DNA from: Antarctobacter sediminis
GTDB lineage: Bacteria; Pseudomonadota; Alphaproteobacteria; Rhodobacterales; Rhodobacteraceae
Assembly (NCBI RefSeq): GCF_019218285.1
Contig: NZ_JAHUZG010000008.1
Coordinates: forward strand, 62,001-126,000
DNA: 64,000 bases
Reading direction: 5' to 3'
The notes beneath the pieces were generated by a model. That model saw nothing but the letters and a program-made list of their open reading frames with translations. It did no database searches and was not told the origin of the DNA. A program made the position numbers and the translations under genes. Below, in pieces: positions 9,177-18,690 of this stretch (within the stretch, counting starts at the first letter, position 1; each line of letters opens with the position of its first letter).

Positions 9177-9950
9177 TCAGAGCGCAAGCATTTCGGCGCA
9201 CAGGGCCTTTGCATGCGCGGTCGCGGCCCATGTCAGCGTCATGTGGTCTGCATCCGGCAAAACCCGCCACCCTGCCCGTCCCGCAGAGGCCATCAATGCC
9301 GATCCGCGAAGGAATTCATAGGTTTCCGCCGATCCATTGACATAGAGAACCGGCGGGCGTCCGGCCCTGGGGGCAAGGCTGTGGGTCGCCACCTCCTGCT
9401 CCGTCAGGTTCAGTTCCGCCTGTAGAAAGGACTGCGCGGCGGGCCGCAGATCATAGACACCGCTCAACGCAATAACCCCGGCTGTCCGCGCCGCTATACC
9501 GGGATCGGCCAGCGACGACACAGCAAGATGCGCACCGGCGGAATGACCGATCAGAACCAGCCGCTTGCCCACGAACCGCTCTGCCAAACAGCGCAAGCCG
9601 TCCTGCGCGTCCCGCACGCAATGATCCAGCCGCACCCCGGGCATCAGTCGGTACTCCAGATTGGCAACCGTCGCGCCCAGCGCGCCGAAGCCAGCCAGCA
9701 TGAACCGATGATCCTCTGCTCGCAGTGCCCGCCAATAGCCGCCGTGGATCACGACGGGCAACAAGTCCCCTGTGCCACTGCCATGGGTCCATTCCACCCA
9801 TTGACGAGCTTCCTGCCCATAGGCTTTGCGGTCAAAGGCCCGCCCTAGCGAATATTCGGCGCTTTCCGCTGCCATTCGGTCCAGATAGGCTGCGAACTCT
9901 GGCAAAATGGTCGAAAATTGCATTTGGCGGTTCCAGAAATCCTCTGTCAC
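9177..9950 (-). CDS. Alpha/beta hydrolase, kynurenine-formamidase-like
   Basis: A 257-residue cytosolic hydrolase. HGGYW at 69-73 forms the oxyanion hole and GHSAG at 135-139 carries the nucleophile Ser137; His236 in DADHM is the likely catalytic histidine. HGGxW plus GxSxG is typical of arylformamidases (KynB-like, BNA7-like) and related esterases. No other kynurenine genes are present, so the real substrate may be another formamide or ester made or used by the operon. The GTG start overlaps the upstream regulator stop as GTGA, which indicates translational coupling; GAGGA is 7 nt upstream. Confidence 0.82.
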   Translation of the reverse strand: MTEDFWNRQMQFSTILPEFAAYLDRMAAESAEYSLGRAFDRKAYGQEARQWVEWTHGSGTGDLLPVVIHGGYWRALRAEDHRFMLAGFGALGATVANLEYRLMPGVRLDHCVRDAQDGLRCLAERFVGKRLVLIGHSAGAHLAVSSLADPGIAARTAGVIALSGVYDLRPAAQSFLQAELNLTEQEVATHSLAPRAGRPPVLYVNGSAETYEFLRGSALMASAGRAGWRVLPDADHMTLTWAATAHAKALCAEMLAL

Positions 9951-10579
9951 TGCATGTCCTCTTCGTTTTCAGTCAAACGGTGTACGGCAGTTTGCAGCGC
10001 TTCTGTCAGATCGGTTTCCGGGCGGCGCCCGCTGGCGCGCACCAGACCCAGCATCACCTGCCATCTGCCGGCCTGCGTGGCAGGGCAAAGGCAGACAGAC
10101 AACCGCCGCCCAGTCTCGCTTGCCTTTGGCAAGAGATCAGCGGCAAAGCTCTGGCGCGGCACCTTGCGGTCCACGTTCACCAGCAAGTACGCAAGCCCCA
10201 GCACGGTGTTCTCTGTCAACCGCCCCAACGAATAGGGCCCCAGAACAAGCTCTGATCCACAGACCATCGCCACAAAGGACGTATGCTGCGTGGCCTGCCG
10301 CAATCCCAAAAGCACCGGCGGAATCCTAGGCGCCAGATCCCCCGCGCCAAAGGCCTTGAGCCCACTTCCAAGCGCGGCGCTTCCCGGCAGGTAGACACCG
10401 GTCACATCCCGCCGCAGGAATGACTCGGCCTCAAGGTTCGCCACGTGGCGATAGCCGGAACTTAACGGCATGTCCGCCTTCTGGATCAGGCTGGCCGGGG
10501 TCGGACAGGCCTCTTGCCGGGGGGCGCTCATCAATGCATCGAATTGTTCGACGGCCTTGTCATACGGGGTGCGTGTCAT
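9947..10579 (-). CDS. Short IclR-like transcriptional regulator
   Basis: A 210-residue protein, shorter than the usual 250 or so of the IclR family. An N-terminal winged helix-turn-helix is suggested by PTPASLIQKADMPLSSGYRHV (residues about 26-46), followed by a wing and a shortened effector domain. ATGA overlaps join it to the upstream regulator and a GTGA overlap joins it to the downstream hydrolase, so it is made together with the enzymes rather than from its own promoter. The assignment to IclR is from pattern, not alignment. Effector and targets are unknown. Confidence 0.6.
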   Translation of the reverse strand: MTRTPYDKAVEQFDALMSAPRQEACPTPASLIQKADMPLSSGYRHVANLEAESFLRRDVTGVYLPGSAALGSGLKAFGAGDLAPRIPPVLLGLRQATQHTSFVAMVCGSELVLGPYSLGRLTENTVLGLAYLLVNVDRKVPRQSFAADLLPKASETGRRLSVCLCPATQAGRWQVMLGLVRASGRRPETDLTEALQTAVHRLTENEEDMQ

Positions 10580-11922
10580 GATCCGGCCACCCTTCCCTGT
10601 CGGACCGTCCCGCCACGCAATGCCGGACCTTGGGACAGGATGGCATCATCGCCAAGATCCCATGCCACATGGCGCTCTGCCCAAAGATCAGCCTTGACCG
10701 AGGCGGTTTCCTGCCCACGTGGCAGGACCACCTGAACGGGCACTTCGACCCGCTGAGGAACAGGCACCCCGCAAAGCACGTCGATGGCCACCTCGATTGC
10801 CCGCGCGCCCATGCTTGCGGGATAATCAAGGGCCGCCATGGGCACCTTGTTGTGCAAACACAGCTTGTACATGCGGTTCAGGTCGCCCCCGGTGTGCAAC
10901 GGGACCGGCAGGCCTTCCTCAAGGAACAACCGAACCGACCCCACCCCCTGAAGCCCGCTGTCACACCAGACCGCGTCCGGCGGTTGCCCCGCCTCGGCCA
11001 GCAGTTTTGCTGCCGCCGCGTGGCCCCCATCTTCGGTCCAGTTCGTATAGCTGACGTTCTCGACCCGGATGCCGGGAAACTCGGAGAATATTGCAAGTGC
11101 AGCCTGCTGCCTGCGCAGCACCGGGCTGGCCCCTTCCAACCCGGACAACATCCAGACCGTGCCCTGACCGCCCAGCCGCTCGGCGATCCACAAGGCGCTG
11201 GTCCGCCCGATGCGATGGTCGCTGGCCGTCACGAAGGACACAAGCGAACCGCGCTCGTTCGGGCGCCTGTCGACGGCAACAATCGGCAAACCGCCATCGG
11301 CAAGGTCACGCAGTCGCGCGCTGAGCGCCGCATTGGTGACAGAGGCAACCGAGACCAGCAAGAGATCAACGCCCGCTTCGACAAGCGAGTCGATCTGGCG
11401 GCACTGGCGATCCGGGTCATCCCCGGCATCCAGATGGATCAATTCGGCAATCTGGGGCTGGGCGATCTTGCGGGCGTAGGACATGCTTTCCAGCAACGCA
11501 CGCCGCCACGCATTGCCGGTCGACGCGTTGGAAAACCCGATGCGCCAAGGTGCCGGCCGGCGAAATCCCGCAGTTTCGACCACCCGCACCAGACGCGGAT
11601 CCCATTCGAAGGCGACCGGGCGCGCTGCGTCCTCGCCGGAATGCCGTTGCACCGCCAGTTTGCGACCGCCACGCTTCACCGGCGGTTCCAGCCCCGAGAA
11701 TGCCAACGCCCGGCTACGCGGTCCAAGCCGCAACAGGCCATGGTCCACACGTTCCAGCCAGCCCGCCACGGTCATCGCCCGCAGCAGGCCAAAACCGGTC
11801 GATCGGGAGCCTCCGATACTGTCGATGATCTCATGTGTGCGGCGTGGCGTATTGGCATTGTCAAAGCCTTTGAGGATCGCGGCAATCCGAGCGATATTCG
11901 ACGTGTGATCCAGCATTCTCAT
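10576..11922 (-). CDS. Hybrid regulator: IclR-type winged helix fused to RbsB-like binding domain
   Basis: About 448 residues. The first ~70 residues look like an IclR winged helix (RIAAILKGFD, HEIIDSIGGSRSTGFGLLRAM, GWLERV). From about residue 125 the protein becomes a periplasmic-binding-protein-like domain of the ribose type (WRIGFSNASTGNAWRRALLESM, LVEAGVDLLLVSVAS, PIVAVDRRPN, VWCDSGLQG). LacI regulators carry such a domain behind a different helix-turn-helix, so this is a swapped architecture. There is no signal peptide, hence a cytoplasmic sugar-like sensor. The start is uncertain: ATG 11922, ATG 11916 or TTG 11949; none has a strong ribosome-binding site. It ends in an ATGA overlap with the next regulator. 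Confidence 0.75.
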   Translation of the reverse strand: MRMLDHTSNIARIAAILKGFDNANTPRRTHEIIDSIGGSRSTGFGLLRAMTVAGWLERVDHGLLRLGPRSRALAFSGLEPPVKRGGRKLAVQRHSGEDAARPVAFEWDPRLVRVVETAGFRRPAPWRIGFSNASTGNAWRRALLESMSYARKIAQPQIAELIHLDAGDDPDRQCRQIDSLVEAGVDLLLVSVASVTNAALSARLRDLADGGLPIVAVDRRPNERGSLVSFVTASDHRIGRTSALWIAERLGGQGTVWMLSGLEGASPVLRRQQAALAIFSEFPGIRVENVSYTNWTEDGGHAAAAKLLAEAGQPPDAVWCDSGLQGVGSVRLFLEEGLPVPLHTGGDLNRMYKLCLHNKVPMAALDYPASMGARAIEVAIDVLCGVPVPQRVEVPVQVVLPRGQETASVKADLWAERHVAWDLGDDAILSQGPALRGGTVRQGRVAGS

Positions 11923-11974
11923 GCCCGACCCAAGGCATTGGGCGCGCAACCCTCGCTGTCTGCCAGGCGCCGCC

Positions 11975-13258
11975 TCACCCTGCAGCCCGGATCAGGCCGT
12001 CGGCCCGTATGCCGTGCAGGGGATCCTTGAACAGAACACCGTCCTTCATGATCATCGCAAGGTTTTCCTGATGTTGCAGCAGGCTGACATCCTGCGTGAC
12101 ATCGCCCCGCACAAGCAAGAGGTCCGCAACAAAGCCCTCACGCACCTCTCCCAACTCCCCGCTGCGCCCCATCAGGCTTTGCCCCACGCTCGTGGCGCAT
12201 TTCAGCGCGTCGATGGGATCATAACCGAAAAAGCGCACGAAATGTTCGATGTCCCGGGCGTTTTGCCCCATAGGAGTGACGGCGAAACCGTAGTCGCCGC
12301 CCACGACCACACGAATGCCGCGCTTGCGGATTTCGTGATACGTGGCACAGGTTGCATCGAACTTGCGGAACAGGTGCAAATCTTCGGCCACCTCGGAAGT
12401 GATGCCCGCCGCATCGCCCTCCTTGGTGCAATTATGCACGAGCCCAAAGGCTGGGCCGACCCAGATCCGGTCCTTGGCCGCTTCCAGCATGTCCAGCGCT
12501 TCTTCATCGGCAAAATCGCAATGATAGATACAGTCGACCCCGGCACGGATCGCCCGCTTGACGCTTTCGGAGGACCGCGCATGTGCCGCAACTTTCTTGC
12601 CAAAGGCATGGGCCACGCGCACCAGCGCCTCGATTTCCTCGGGCTCTGTTGGCGTAATTTCGGCCCGTGCGTGTGATACGAACTCGTCGCCCGAAATGTT
12701 GATCTTGAGCACGTCGACACCATCACGGATACATTCACGGGCCACGCGGCGGAATTCATCCGGGCCGTCGGCGACAAGGCCGAAACTTTCCTGATGGATG
12801 TGGCGCATCCTTTCATCCCCAAGACCGGCCGTCGTGGTGATCTCGGGGCTGCCCGCCAACATGCGGGGACCATCTATCAAGCCGTCGTCGATGGCGTTGC
12901 GGGCCGTGACCCCCAACATGGGCTTGGCCGAGGCCGCCTCGAAAATCGACGTGAAACCGTGGCTCAACAGCAGGCGCAGGTTCTGCGCGGTCAGCAACAT
13001 ATGTTGTTCCGGGCTGACCCGGCCCAGTTCAGCCGGATCGGTGATGCCGGTAAAGCTGGGGTGGCAATGCCCCTCGACCAATCCGGGCATCAGGGTACAG
13101 CCGCTGCCATCGATGATCCGGGCATCGTCTGGATGTACAGTGCTGCCGGCCTTGGCGATGTCGGCGATCCGGTTCCCTCGGATGGTGACCGTTGCGTCTT
13201 GTGTTGCGCCGGATGTGCCATCCCAGACGCGGGCGCCCTTGATTACAATGTCCGCCAT
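11975..13258 (-). CDS. Amidohydrolase-superfamily metalloenzyme (imidazolonepropionase/dipeptidase-like)
   Basis: A 427-residue cytosolic enzyme. It opens with the small beta domain typical of the family (VIKGARVWDGTSG), then the metal-binding HxH within VEGHCHPSF. A further His lies in HARSSESVKRAI, another in IYHCDF, and a late Asp in GGDYGF. These are the ligands of a one- or two-metal hydrolytic site. The closest general group is the imidazolonepropionase-like or Xaa-Pro dipeptidase-like amidohydrolases acting on cyclic amides or peptides. The ATG at 13258 follows GGAGGAGA; an ATG three bases upstream is also possible. It is the first gene of a six-gene operon. Confidence 0.85.
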   Translation of the reverse strand: MADIVIKGARVWDGTSGATQDATVTIRGNRIADIAKAGSTVHPDDARIIDGSGCTLMPGLVEGHCHPSFTGITDPAELGRVSPEQHMLLTAQNLRLLLSHGFTSIFEAASAKPMLGVTARNAIDDGLIDGPRMLAGSPEITTTAGLGDERMRHIHQESFGLVADGPDEFRRVARECIRDGVDVLKINISGDEFVSHARAEITPTEPEEIEALVRVAHAFGKKVAAHARSSESVKRAIRAGVDCIYHCDFADEEALDMLEAAKDRIWVGPAFGLVHNCTKEGDAAGITSEVAEDLHLFRKFDATCATYHEIRKRGIRVVVGGDYGFAVTPMGQNARDIEHFVRFFGYDPIDALKCATSVGQSLMGRSGELGEVREGFVADLLLVRGDVTQDVSLLQHQENLAMIMKDGVLFKDPLHGIRADGLIRAAG

Positions 13259-13461
13259 CATTCTCCTCCACTTGATTGCGGGCGCGGCAGTTGATGCCGT
13301 CACGTTTTCTTCAAGCCTGCCGTGCGACAGCCTCCGGAGGAAGAAAAGCCAAGGTAAGTTTCACCATAATTTGGACTAATCCGATAAATGGCACCTGCCA
13401 ACCACCAACCCCATGCAACATGGTCGGATTGCTATAGGACGCCCCTGTCAGGTGATTGGGC

Positions 13462-14358
13462 CTAGAGAATTCCGGCGGACCCTATGTCCCGAAGGGCAAA
13501 GTCGATCAGCGCCCGCACTTTTCGCGGCAAGACGCGCCCTTCCAGATAGACCGCGCTCAACGCCCCGGCTTCACCTTCGTAGGCGGTCATGACCGGCACC
13601 AGCCTCCCCGCTGCCAGTTCCGACCAGACCGCAAACCGCGGCGCATAGGCCAATCCCTGTCCTGCAAGCGCAAGTTCCGCCGCAGCACGGGCAGAGTTGA
13701 CGTGAAACCGCCCCTCGACATGGGCAACGTGCTCGGCCCCGTCGCGCAGAAAGCGCCACCGCCGCGGAATGCGCCGGTTGGTATCCACGATACAGCTATG
13801 CGCCGACAACTGCTCGGGTGCCTCTGGCGCGCCATGCGCCGCGACATAGGATGGGCTGGCCACCAGCAAGGAGCGGGACTCGCCCAGCTTGCGCGCCTTT
13901 AGCGACAGCATCTCGGACTGCCCGATGCGAAAGGCAAGGTCGATGCCTTCGCTGGCCAGATCGGCGAAACTGTCCGACAGCCGCAAATCAAGGCTCAGAC
14001 CCGGATTTGCCTCGGCAAAACGCCCCAGCATCGCGGCAAGATAGATTTCACCCAGAGTGACCGGAGCCGAGACCCGGATCACCCCGGCAAACCCGCGCGA
14101 CCCTTCTGCCACCTCTGCCAGAAGGTCATCCAGATCGTCCAACAGCGCAGGTGCGCGCGCCAACAGATCTGCCCCCGCCGGGGTCAGGCCAACCTTGCGC
14201 GTAGTGCGCTGGAACAGGCGTACCCCCAGACGTGCCTCCAATTCGGCCACATATTTCGACGTCAACCGGTTTGATACGCCCAGCCGGTCCGCCGCGGCCG
14301 TGAAAGAGCCCGTCTGTGCCGTGGCCACGAAAGCGCGCAATTCGTCGGTGATGTCCAT
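13462..14358 (-). CDS. LysR-family transcriptional regulator
   Basis: A 298-residue LysR protein. The winged helix at residues 1-60 has TGSFTAAADRLGVSNRLTSKYVAELEARLGVRLFQRTTR, close to the CrgA/DmlR-like branch that lacks the usual PALS motif. The C-terminal two-lobe effector domain is complete. It is transcribed away from the DoxX and dioxygenase genes, with a 144-nt shared promoter region. LysR proteins with DoxX and ring-cleavage neighbours often respond to quinones or catechols, which is the likely role here. Confidence 0.88.
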   Translation of the reverse strand: MDITDELRAFVATAQTGSFTAAADRLGVSNRLTSKYVAELEARLGVRLFQRTTRKVGLTPAGADLLARAPALLDDLDDLLAEVAEGSRGFAGVIRVSAPVTLGEIYLAAMLGRFAEANPGLSLDLRLSDSFADLASEGIDLAFRIGQSEMLSLKARKLGESRSLLVASPSYVAAHGAPEAPEQLSAHSCIVDTNRRIPRRWRFLRDGAEHVAHVEGRFHVNSARAAAELALAGQGLAYAPRFAVWSELAAGRLVPVMTAYEGEAGALSAVYLEGRVLPRKVRALIDFALRDIGSAGIL

Positions 14359-14502
14359 ATCGTCAATTCAGAACGTTTTGAGGATAGTCATACAATAAAT
14401 TCTCCATTTTGTTGACACTCGGCAAGCCCTAATTTGGCCTCACAACGTCAAGCCGACCGGGCAAACGCCCTCACCGGCCACAAGGTCTCAAAGGAGTTTC
14501 CC

Positions 14503-14925
14503 ATGACCACGCAAGCCTCATCCGACTATGCCGCCGCCGCCCTGCGTCTTTCGACCGGTGCGCTTTTCCTTGCCCATGGCTGGCTCAAAGTCAGCGTCTT
14601 CACCATCCCCGGCACCGTCGCCTATTTCGAAAGCCTTGGCCTGCCCGGCCTGCTGGCCTATCTGACGATCTTCGCAGAACTGGCCGGTGGCGCGGCGCTG
14701 ATCCTTGGCGTGGCGACCCGCCTTGTGTCGCTGGCGCTGATCCCCGTGCTGCTGGGCGCTGTCTGGGCGCACTCCGGCTTTGGCTGGACCTTCTCCAGCG
14801 AAGGCGGCGGCTGGGAATTCCCGCTGTTCTGGGCCGTTGTTCAGGGCACCGTTGCGCTGCTTGGCGCTGGAGCCTTTGCCCTGCGGGTTCCGGCCCTTCA
14901 ACGCTCGCTGGGTCAGTTCGCCTGA
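14503..14925 (+). CDS. DoxX-family inner-membrane protein
   Basis: A 140-residue membrane protein with four predicted helices; the family hallmarks are the early LRLSTGALFLAHGWLK helix and the GGAALILGVATR loop. DoxX proteins are small quinone- or sulfur-linked membrane proteins of poorly defined function, often induced by electrophile or quinone stress. AAGGAG six bases before the ATG at 14503 fixes the start. It is followed after 93 nt by the extradiol dioxygenase and faces LysR. Confidence 0.88.
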   Translation: MTTQASSDYAAAALRLSTGALFLAHGWLKVSVFTIPGTVAYFESLGLPGLLAYLTIFAELAGGAALILGVATRLVSLALIPVLLGAVWAHSGFGWTFSSEGGGWEFPLFWAVVQGTVALLGAGAFALRVPALQRSLGQFA

Positions 14926-15018
14926 TCGCGCTATGATCCCACCCGGCCCGTCGACCCAAGTGGCATCGGCGGGCCGTCCTGCTGTCAAAGGGCACCTTGC
15001 CCGCGAAAAGGAAACAAC

Positions 15019-15843
15019 ATGTCCGTTGCACGCGATCTTGCCGCCCTGAAGGATAGCCTGAAGACCTCTGACCGGATGCCTCTGGTCTTTCTCGGCCATG
15101 GCAGCCCGATGAACGTGATCGAAGACAATGCCTATAGCCGGGCCTGGTCCGAGCTGGGACAAAGCCTGCCCCGACCGCAAGCCATCCTCGTGGTGTCCGC
15201 GCATTGGATGACCAAGGGCACCACGCTGGTGGATGTCTCTGCCGTGCCGCGCATGATCTATGACTTTTACGGATTTCCCGAACCGCTGTACCAAGTTGAC
15301 TATCCCGCCAAAGGGCAGCCGGATCTGGCCCGCGAAGTGGTCAGCCTGCTGCAAAGCCACCACGCCGAGGAAGACGACCGCTGGGGCCTTGACCACGGTG
15401 CATGGGCGGTTCTGAAATTCCTCTATCCCGGGGCCGATGTGCCGGTCTTTCAGGTCTCGATCGACATGAGCCGCGGGCTGGATCACCAGCTTGAGGTTGG
15501 CCGCGCCCTTATGGCCTTGCGCGACCGCGGCGTTCTGATCCTTGGCTCGGGCAATATCGTCCACAACCTGCGCGCCATGCGTCCCGGTGCCCAGCCGATG
15601 GACTTTGCGGCCGAATTCGACTCGCTGTTCACCGACCGCCTGACCGACCGGGATCTTGACGCCCTTGTGGACCGCGACGCCCTTGGGGCGCTGCTGACCG
15701 CCGCACACCCGTCGGTCGATCACTACCTGCCGGCCCTGACGGTTGCGGGGGCATCGGATGAAAAGGACGCGCTGACTTTCATGACCGACAGCATCGACCT
15801 CGGTTCGGTTTCGATGCGGTCTTTTGTATTCCACGCGGCGTGA
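15019..15843 (+). CDS. ygiD: DODA-type extradiol aromatic ring-opening dioxygenase
   Basis: A 274-residue class III (LigB-fold) non-heme iron dioxygenase of the 4,5-DOPA dioxygenase/YgiD family. Likely metal-ligand histidines are seen in LGHGSPMN (H27) and SAHWM (H62), and GLDHGAW is the conserved active-site loop. Such enzymes open catechol rings next to the hydroxyls. The length fits the family (about 260-275). With DoxX and LysR it looks like a catechol/quinone detoxification unit. AAGGAA precedes the ATG. It ends 10 nt before the convergent transporter ATPase. Confidence 0.87.
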   Translation: MSVARDLAALKDSLKTSDRMPLVFLGHGSPMNVIEDNAYSRAWSELGQSLPRPQAILVVSAHWMTKGTTLVDVSAVPRMIYDFYGFPEPLYQVDYPAKGQPDLAREVVSLLQSHHAEEDDRWGLDHGAWAVLKFLYPGADVPVFQVSIDMSRGLDHQLEVGRALMALRDRGVLILGSGNIVHNLRAMRPGAQPMDFAAEFDSLFTDRLTDRDLDALVDRDALGALLTAAHPSVDHYLPALTVAGASDEKDALTFMTDSIDLGSVSMRSFVFHAA

Positions 15844-15853
15844 CGCCCCGCCA

Positions 15854-16810
15854 TCAGCCCGCGTCCAGCGGATGGAAACAGGCCACCTGCACCGATCCTC
15901 CGTCCAGTTGCGGCACCTCTTTGCGGCACCGTTCGCTGGCACGCGGACAGCGCGCCGCAAAGGCGCAGCCCGGCGGCGGGTTCAAGGGATCGGGCAATTC
16001 GGTTTCCTTCGCTTCCGGCGGAGTCAGCGGGCGCCCCACCACAGGCGCACTATCGGCCAACAGCTTGGTATACGGATGGCGCGGCGCGCCAAATATCTCT
16101 TCGGCGGGGCCCAATTCCACGACAGAGCCGAAATACAGCACCGCGATCCGGTCACTGACCGCCTCGACCACCGCAAGGTCATGGCTGATGAACAGGTAGG
16201 TCAAGCCAAATTGCTGCTTCAGGTCCGCCAACAGGTTCAGCACTTGCGCCTGAACCGAAACATCCAGCGCCGAAACGGGTTCGTCCAGGATCAGGATGCC
16301 GGCCTGAGCCGCCAAGGCCCGCGCGATCCCGATCCGCTGCGCCTGCCCGCCGGAAAATTCGTGGGGATAGCGGTCAAGGAACTCTTCGCGCAGGTTCACG
16401 CTGGCAAAAATCTCGGCAATGCGTCGGTCGCGTTCGGGTTTTGCCAGACCGTGCAAACGCTTTAGCGGGGCCTCCATGATCTGCCGCACGGTCTTGCGCG
16501 GGTTCAGGGACGAGATCGGATCCTGAAAGACATACTGGATGCGCTTGCCAAAAATCGCCGGATCGGCATTGTCCAGCGCCGCGCCCTCGATCTCGATCTG
16601 TCCGGTCGTCGGCTCCAGCAACCCCACAAGCATCCGCGCCAAGGTGGATTTGCCACAGCCGGATTCCCCGACGATGCCCAGCGTCTCTCCCTTGTTCACG
16701 GTCAGCGAAATCGGATGCACCGCCTTGACCGATCGCTTGGCAGCGGAAAACAACCCGCCACCCACCGGAAAGCTCTTGGACAAGCCGGTCAGTTTCAACG
16801 CCTCGGTCAT
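15854..16810 (-). CDS. Peptide ABC transporter ATPase (DppF/OppF type)
   Basis: A 318-residue cytoplasmic ATPase with Walker A GESGCGKST, the Q-loop region FQDPISSLNPRKT, signature FSGGQAQR and Walker B ILILDEPVSALD. The C-terminal oligo_HPY tail with GCAFAARCPRASERC is present, as in peptide and nickel importers. Its ATG overlaps the stop of the fused permease-ATPase (ATGA). It supplies the second nucleotide-binding site of the importer encoded up to 21358. Confidence 0.92.
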   Translation of the reverse strand: MTEALKLTGLSKSFPVGGGLFSAAKRSVKAVHPISLTVNKGETLGIVGESGCGKSTLARMLVGLLEPTTGQIEIEGAALDNADPAIFGKRIQYVFQDPISSLNPRKTVRQIMEAPLKRLHGLAKPERDRRIAEIFASVNLREEFLDRYPHEFSGGQAQRIGIARALAAQAGILILDEPVSALDVSVQAQVLNLLADLKQQFGLTYLFISHDLAVVEAVSDRIAVLYFGSVVELGPAEEIFGAPRHPYTKLLADSAPVVGRPLTPPEAKETELPDPLNPPPGCAFAARCPRASERCRKEVPQLDGGSVQVACFHPLDAG

Positions 16811-18690
16811 TCAGCAGCCTCCGTCAGTGGCGTCACGGGATGCAGGCAACGCACCGCGCGCAGCCCTTTGCGGTCAAGCGCGATCTCGCCTGTCCGGCAA
16901 TCCGCCTGCGCCCGGTCGCACCGATCTGCAAAGGCACAGCCTGCGGGCAACCTGTCCACAACCGGCGGCAGGCCCGGGATCGCCTCCAGCCGTCGCCTAC
17001 CCTCGCCCAGTTCCGGAACACAGGCCATAAGCCGCGCCGTATAAGGATGCCTCGGCGCTTCCAGAACCGATTGCGTCGGCCCCTCCTCGACGATGCGGCC
17101 CGCGTACATGACCGCCACCCGGTCACAAAGCTGCCCCACCACGCCGAAATCATGCGTGATAAAGACAATCCCCAACCCGCGAGACCGCCGCAAATCATCC
17201 AGCAGCGACAGGATCTGCGCCTGAACGGTCACGTCCAGCGCCGTGGTCGGTTCATCGGCGATGATGATATCCGGGTCATTGGCCAGCGCCATGGCTATGC
17301 CCACGCGCTGGCGCATCCCGCCCGACATTTCGTGCGGGTAATCAGTGATCCGGTGTTCCGCGTTGGGAATGCGCACCGACTTCAGCAACTCGATGGCCCG
17401 CGCCTGCCCCTCGGCCCGGCCAATCGGACGGTGGGCACGGATCGCCTCGATCAACTGGTCGCCCACCTTGTAAAGCGGATGCAGCGTCGCCAGCGGATCC
17501 TGAAAGATATAGGCCACGTTGCGCCCCCGCATATCCCGCAGGCGGCGATAAGGCGCGCCGATCAGATCCTCGCCGTCATAGCGCACCGCCCCGCCCGTGA
17601 TGACCCCGGGGGGAGAGGCGACCAACCCCATGACCGACAGCGCCGTCACCGATTTGCCTGACCCGCTTTCGCCAATGATCCCAAGGCACTCGCCCGGCTC
17701 CACATGCAGCGACACACCGCCCACGGCGCGATAGATGCGGTCCTTTACGTGGAACTGGGTCTGCAAGTCCTGCACCTCCAGCAAGCCCCGCCCCTCGGCC
17801 GCCGGCACCTGTTCGCGCCGCCGAACCATGGTTGCCGCCATAGGGCGCGACAGCGCGCCGGACTTCAACCTCGGGTCCAAAGCGTCGCGCACACCATCCC
17901 CCAGCAGGTTGATCGACATGACGATGATCAGGATCATCACCCCTGGCACAACCGAGGTATGAGGATTGGTGATCAGCGCCGAACGCGCCTCACCCAGCAT
18001 CGAACCAAGGTCCGCCTGCGGCGGCTGCGATCCCAGCCCAAGAAAGGACAGGCCCGCGGTTTCGAGGATCATCCAGCCGATGGTCGTGGACATGGCGATC
18101 ACGATGACCGGGATTACGTTGGGCAGAATCTCGGTCAGGATGATCCGACCGTTCGACAGACCGGCCAGCCGCGCCGCATCGACAAATTCCTTATGCGCGA
18201 TGCCCACGGTGATGCCCCGGATGTTGCGGGCGAAAAACGGCACATTCACCGCCGCCACGGCGATCAGCGCATTGAACAGCCCCGGGCCAAGCGCCGCGAC
18301 AATGGCCAGCGCCAAAAGGATATAGGGAAAGGCCATCAACATATCGACACCCCGCATGATCAGGTTGTCGGTCCGCCCGCCGTAGAACCCGGCGACAATC
18401 CCGATGGCCGCCCCCAGCGTCGCCGCCACCACGGCGGCGGCAAATCCCACCGCAAGGCTCAACCGCGTGCCCCACAACAGCCGCGACAGCAGGTCCCGCC
18501 CAAGGTGATCCGTTCCCAAAAGCGCCCCTTTGGAAAAAGGCTTTTGGAACCGCGCGGCGGTATTGGTCACATTCGGTTCGGCCAGCGGCAACAGGGGGGT
18601 TACCAGCGCCAACAACACCACCAGACTCAACACGATGCCCCCGGCCAGCGCCAGCCGGTTGCGCGCCAGCAATCTCAGAAACCCGATCAT
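16807..18690 (-). CDS. Fused peptide ABC permease (DppC type) and ATPase (DppD type)
   Basis: One 627-residue frame holds two normally separate subunits. Residues 1-275 are a permease with the conserved early [12 protein letters not shown] and the EAA loop at 168-191; residues 303-627 are an ATPase with Walker A at 340-348, signature [10 protein letters not shown], Walker [12 protein letters not shown] and a C-terminal cysteine tail. The linker at 276-300 is Arg/Ala-rich. Such fusions are known in annotated genomes and fix a 1:1 ratio of the two parts. Both ends overlap their neighbours by ATGA, so the three membrane/ATPase genes are translationally coupled. Confidence 0.93.
   Translation of the reverse strand: MIGFLRLLARNRLALAGGIVLSLVVLLALVTPLLPLAEPNVTNTAARFQKPFSKGALLGTDHLGRDLLSRLLWGTRLSLAVGFAAAVVAATLGAAIGIVAGFYGGRTDNLIMRGVDMLMAFPYILLALAIVAALGPGLFNALIAVAAVNVPFFARNIRGITVGIAHKEFVDAARLAGLSNGRIILTEILPNVIPVIVIAMSTTIGWMILETAGLSFLGLGSQPPQADLGSMLGEARSALITNPHTSVVPGVMILIIVMSINLLGDGVRDALDPRLKSGALSRPMAATMVRRREQVPAAEGRGLLEVQDLQTQFHVKDRIYRAVGGVSLHVEPGECLGIIGESGSGKSVTALSVMGLVASPPGVITGGAVRYDGEDLIGAPYRRLRDMRGRNVAYIFQDPLATLHPLYKVGDQLIEAIRAHRPIGRAEGQARAIELLKSVRIPNAEHRITDYPHEMSGGMRQRVGIAMALANDPDIIIADEPTTALDVTVQAQILSLLDDLRRSRGLGIVFITHDFGVVGQLCDRVAVMYAGRIVEEGPTQSVLEAPRHPYTARLMACVPELGEGRRRLEAIPGLPPVVDRLPAGCAFADRCDRAQADCRTGEIALDRKGLRAVRCLHPVTPLTEAAE

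Noticed and set aside
9177-9950. Kynurenine pathway enzyme kynB
   Set aside because: HGGYW and GHSAG fit the formamidase family, but no tryptophan dioxygenase or kynureninase is in the operon, so only a general hydrolase name is given.
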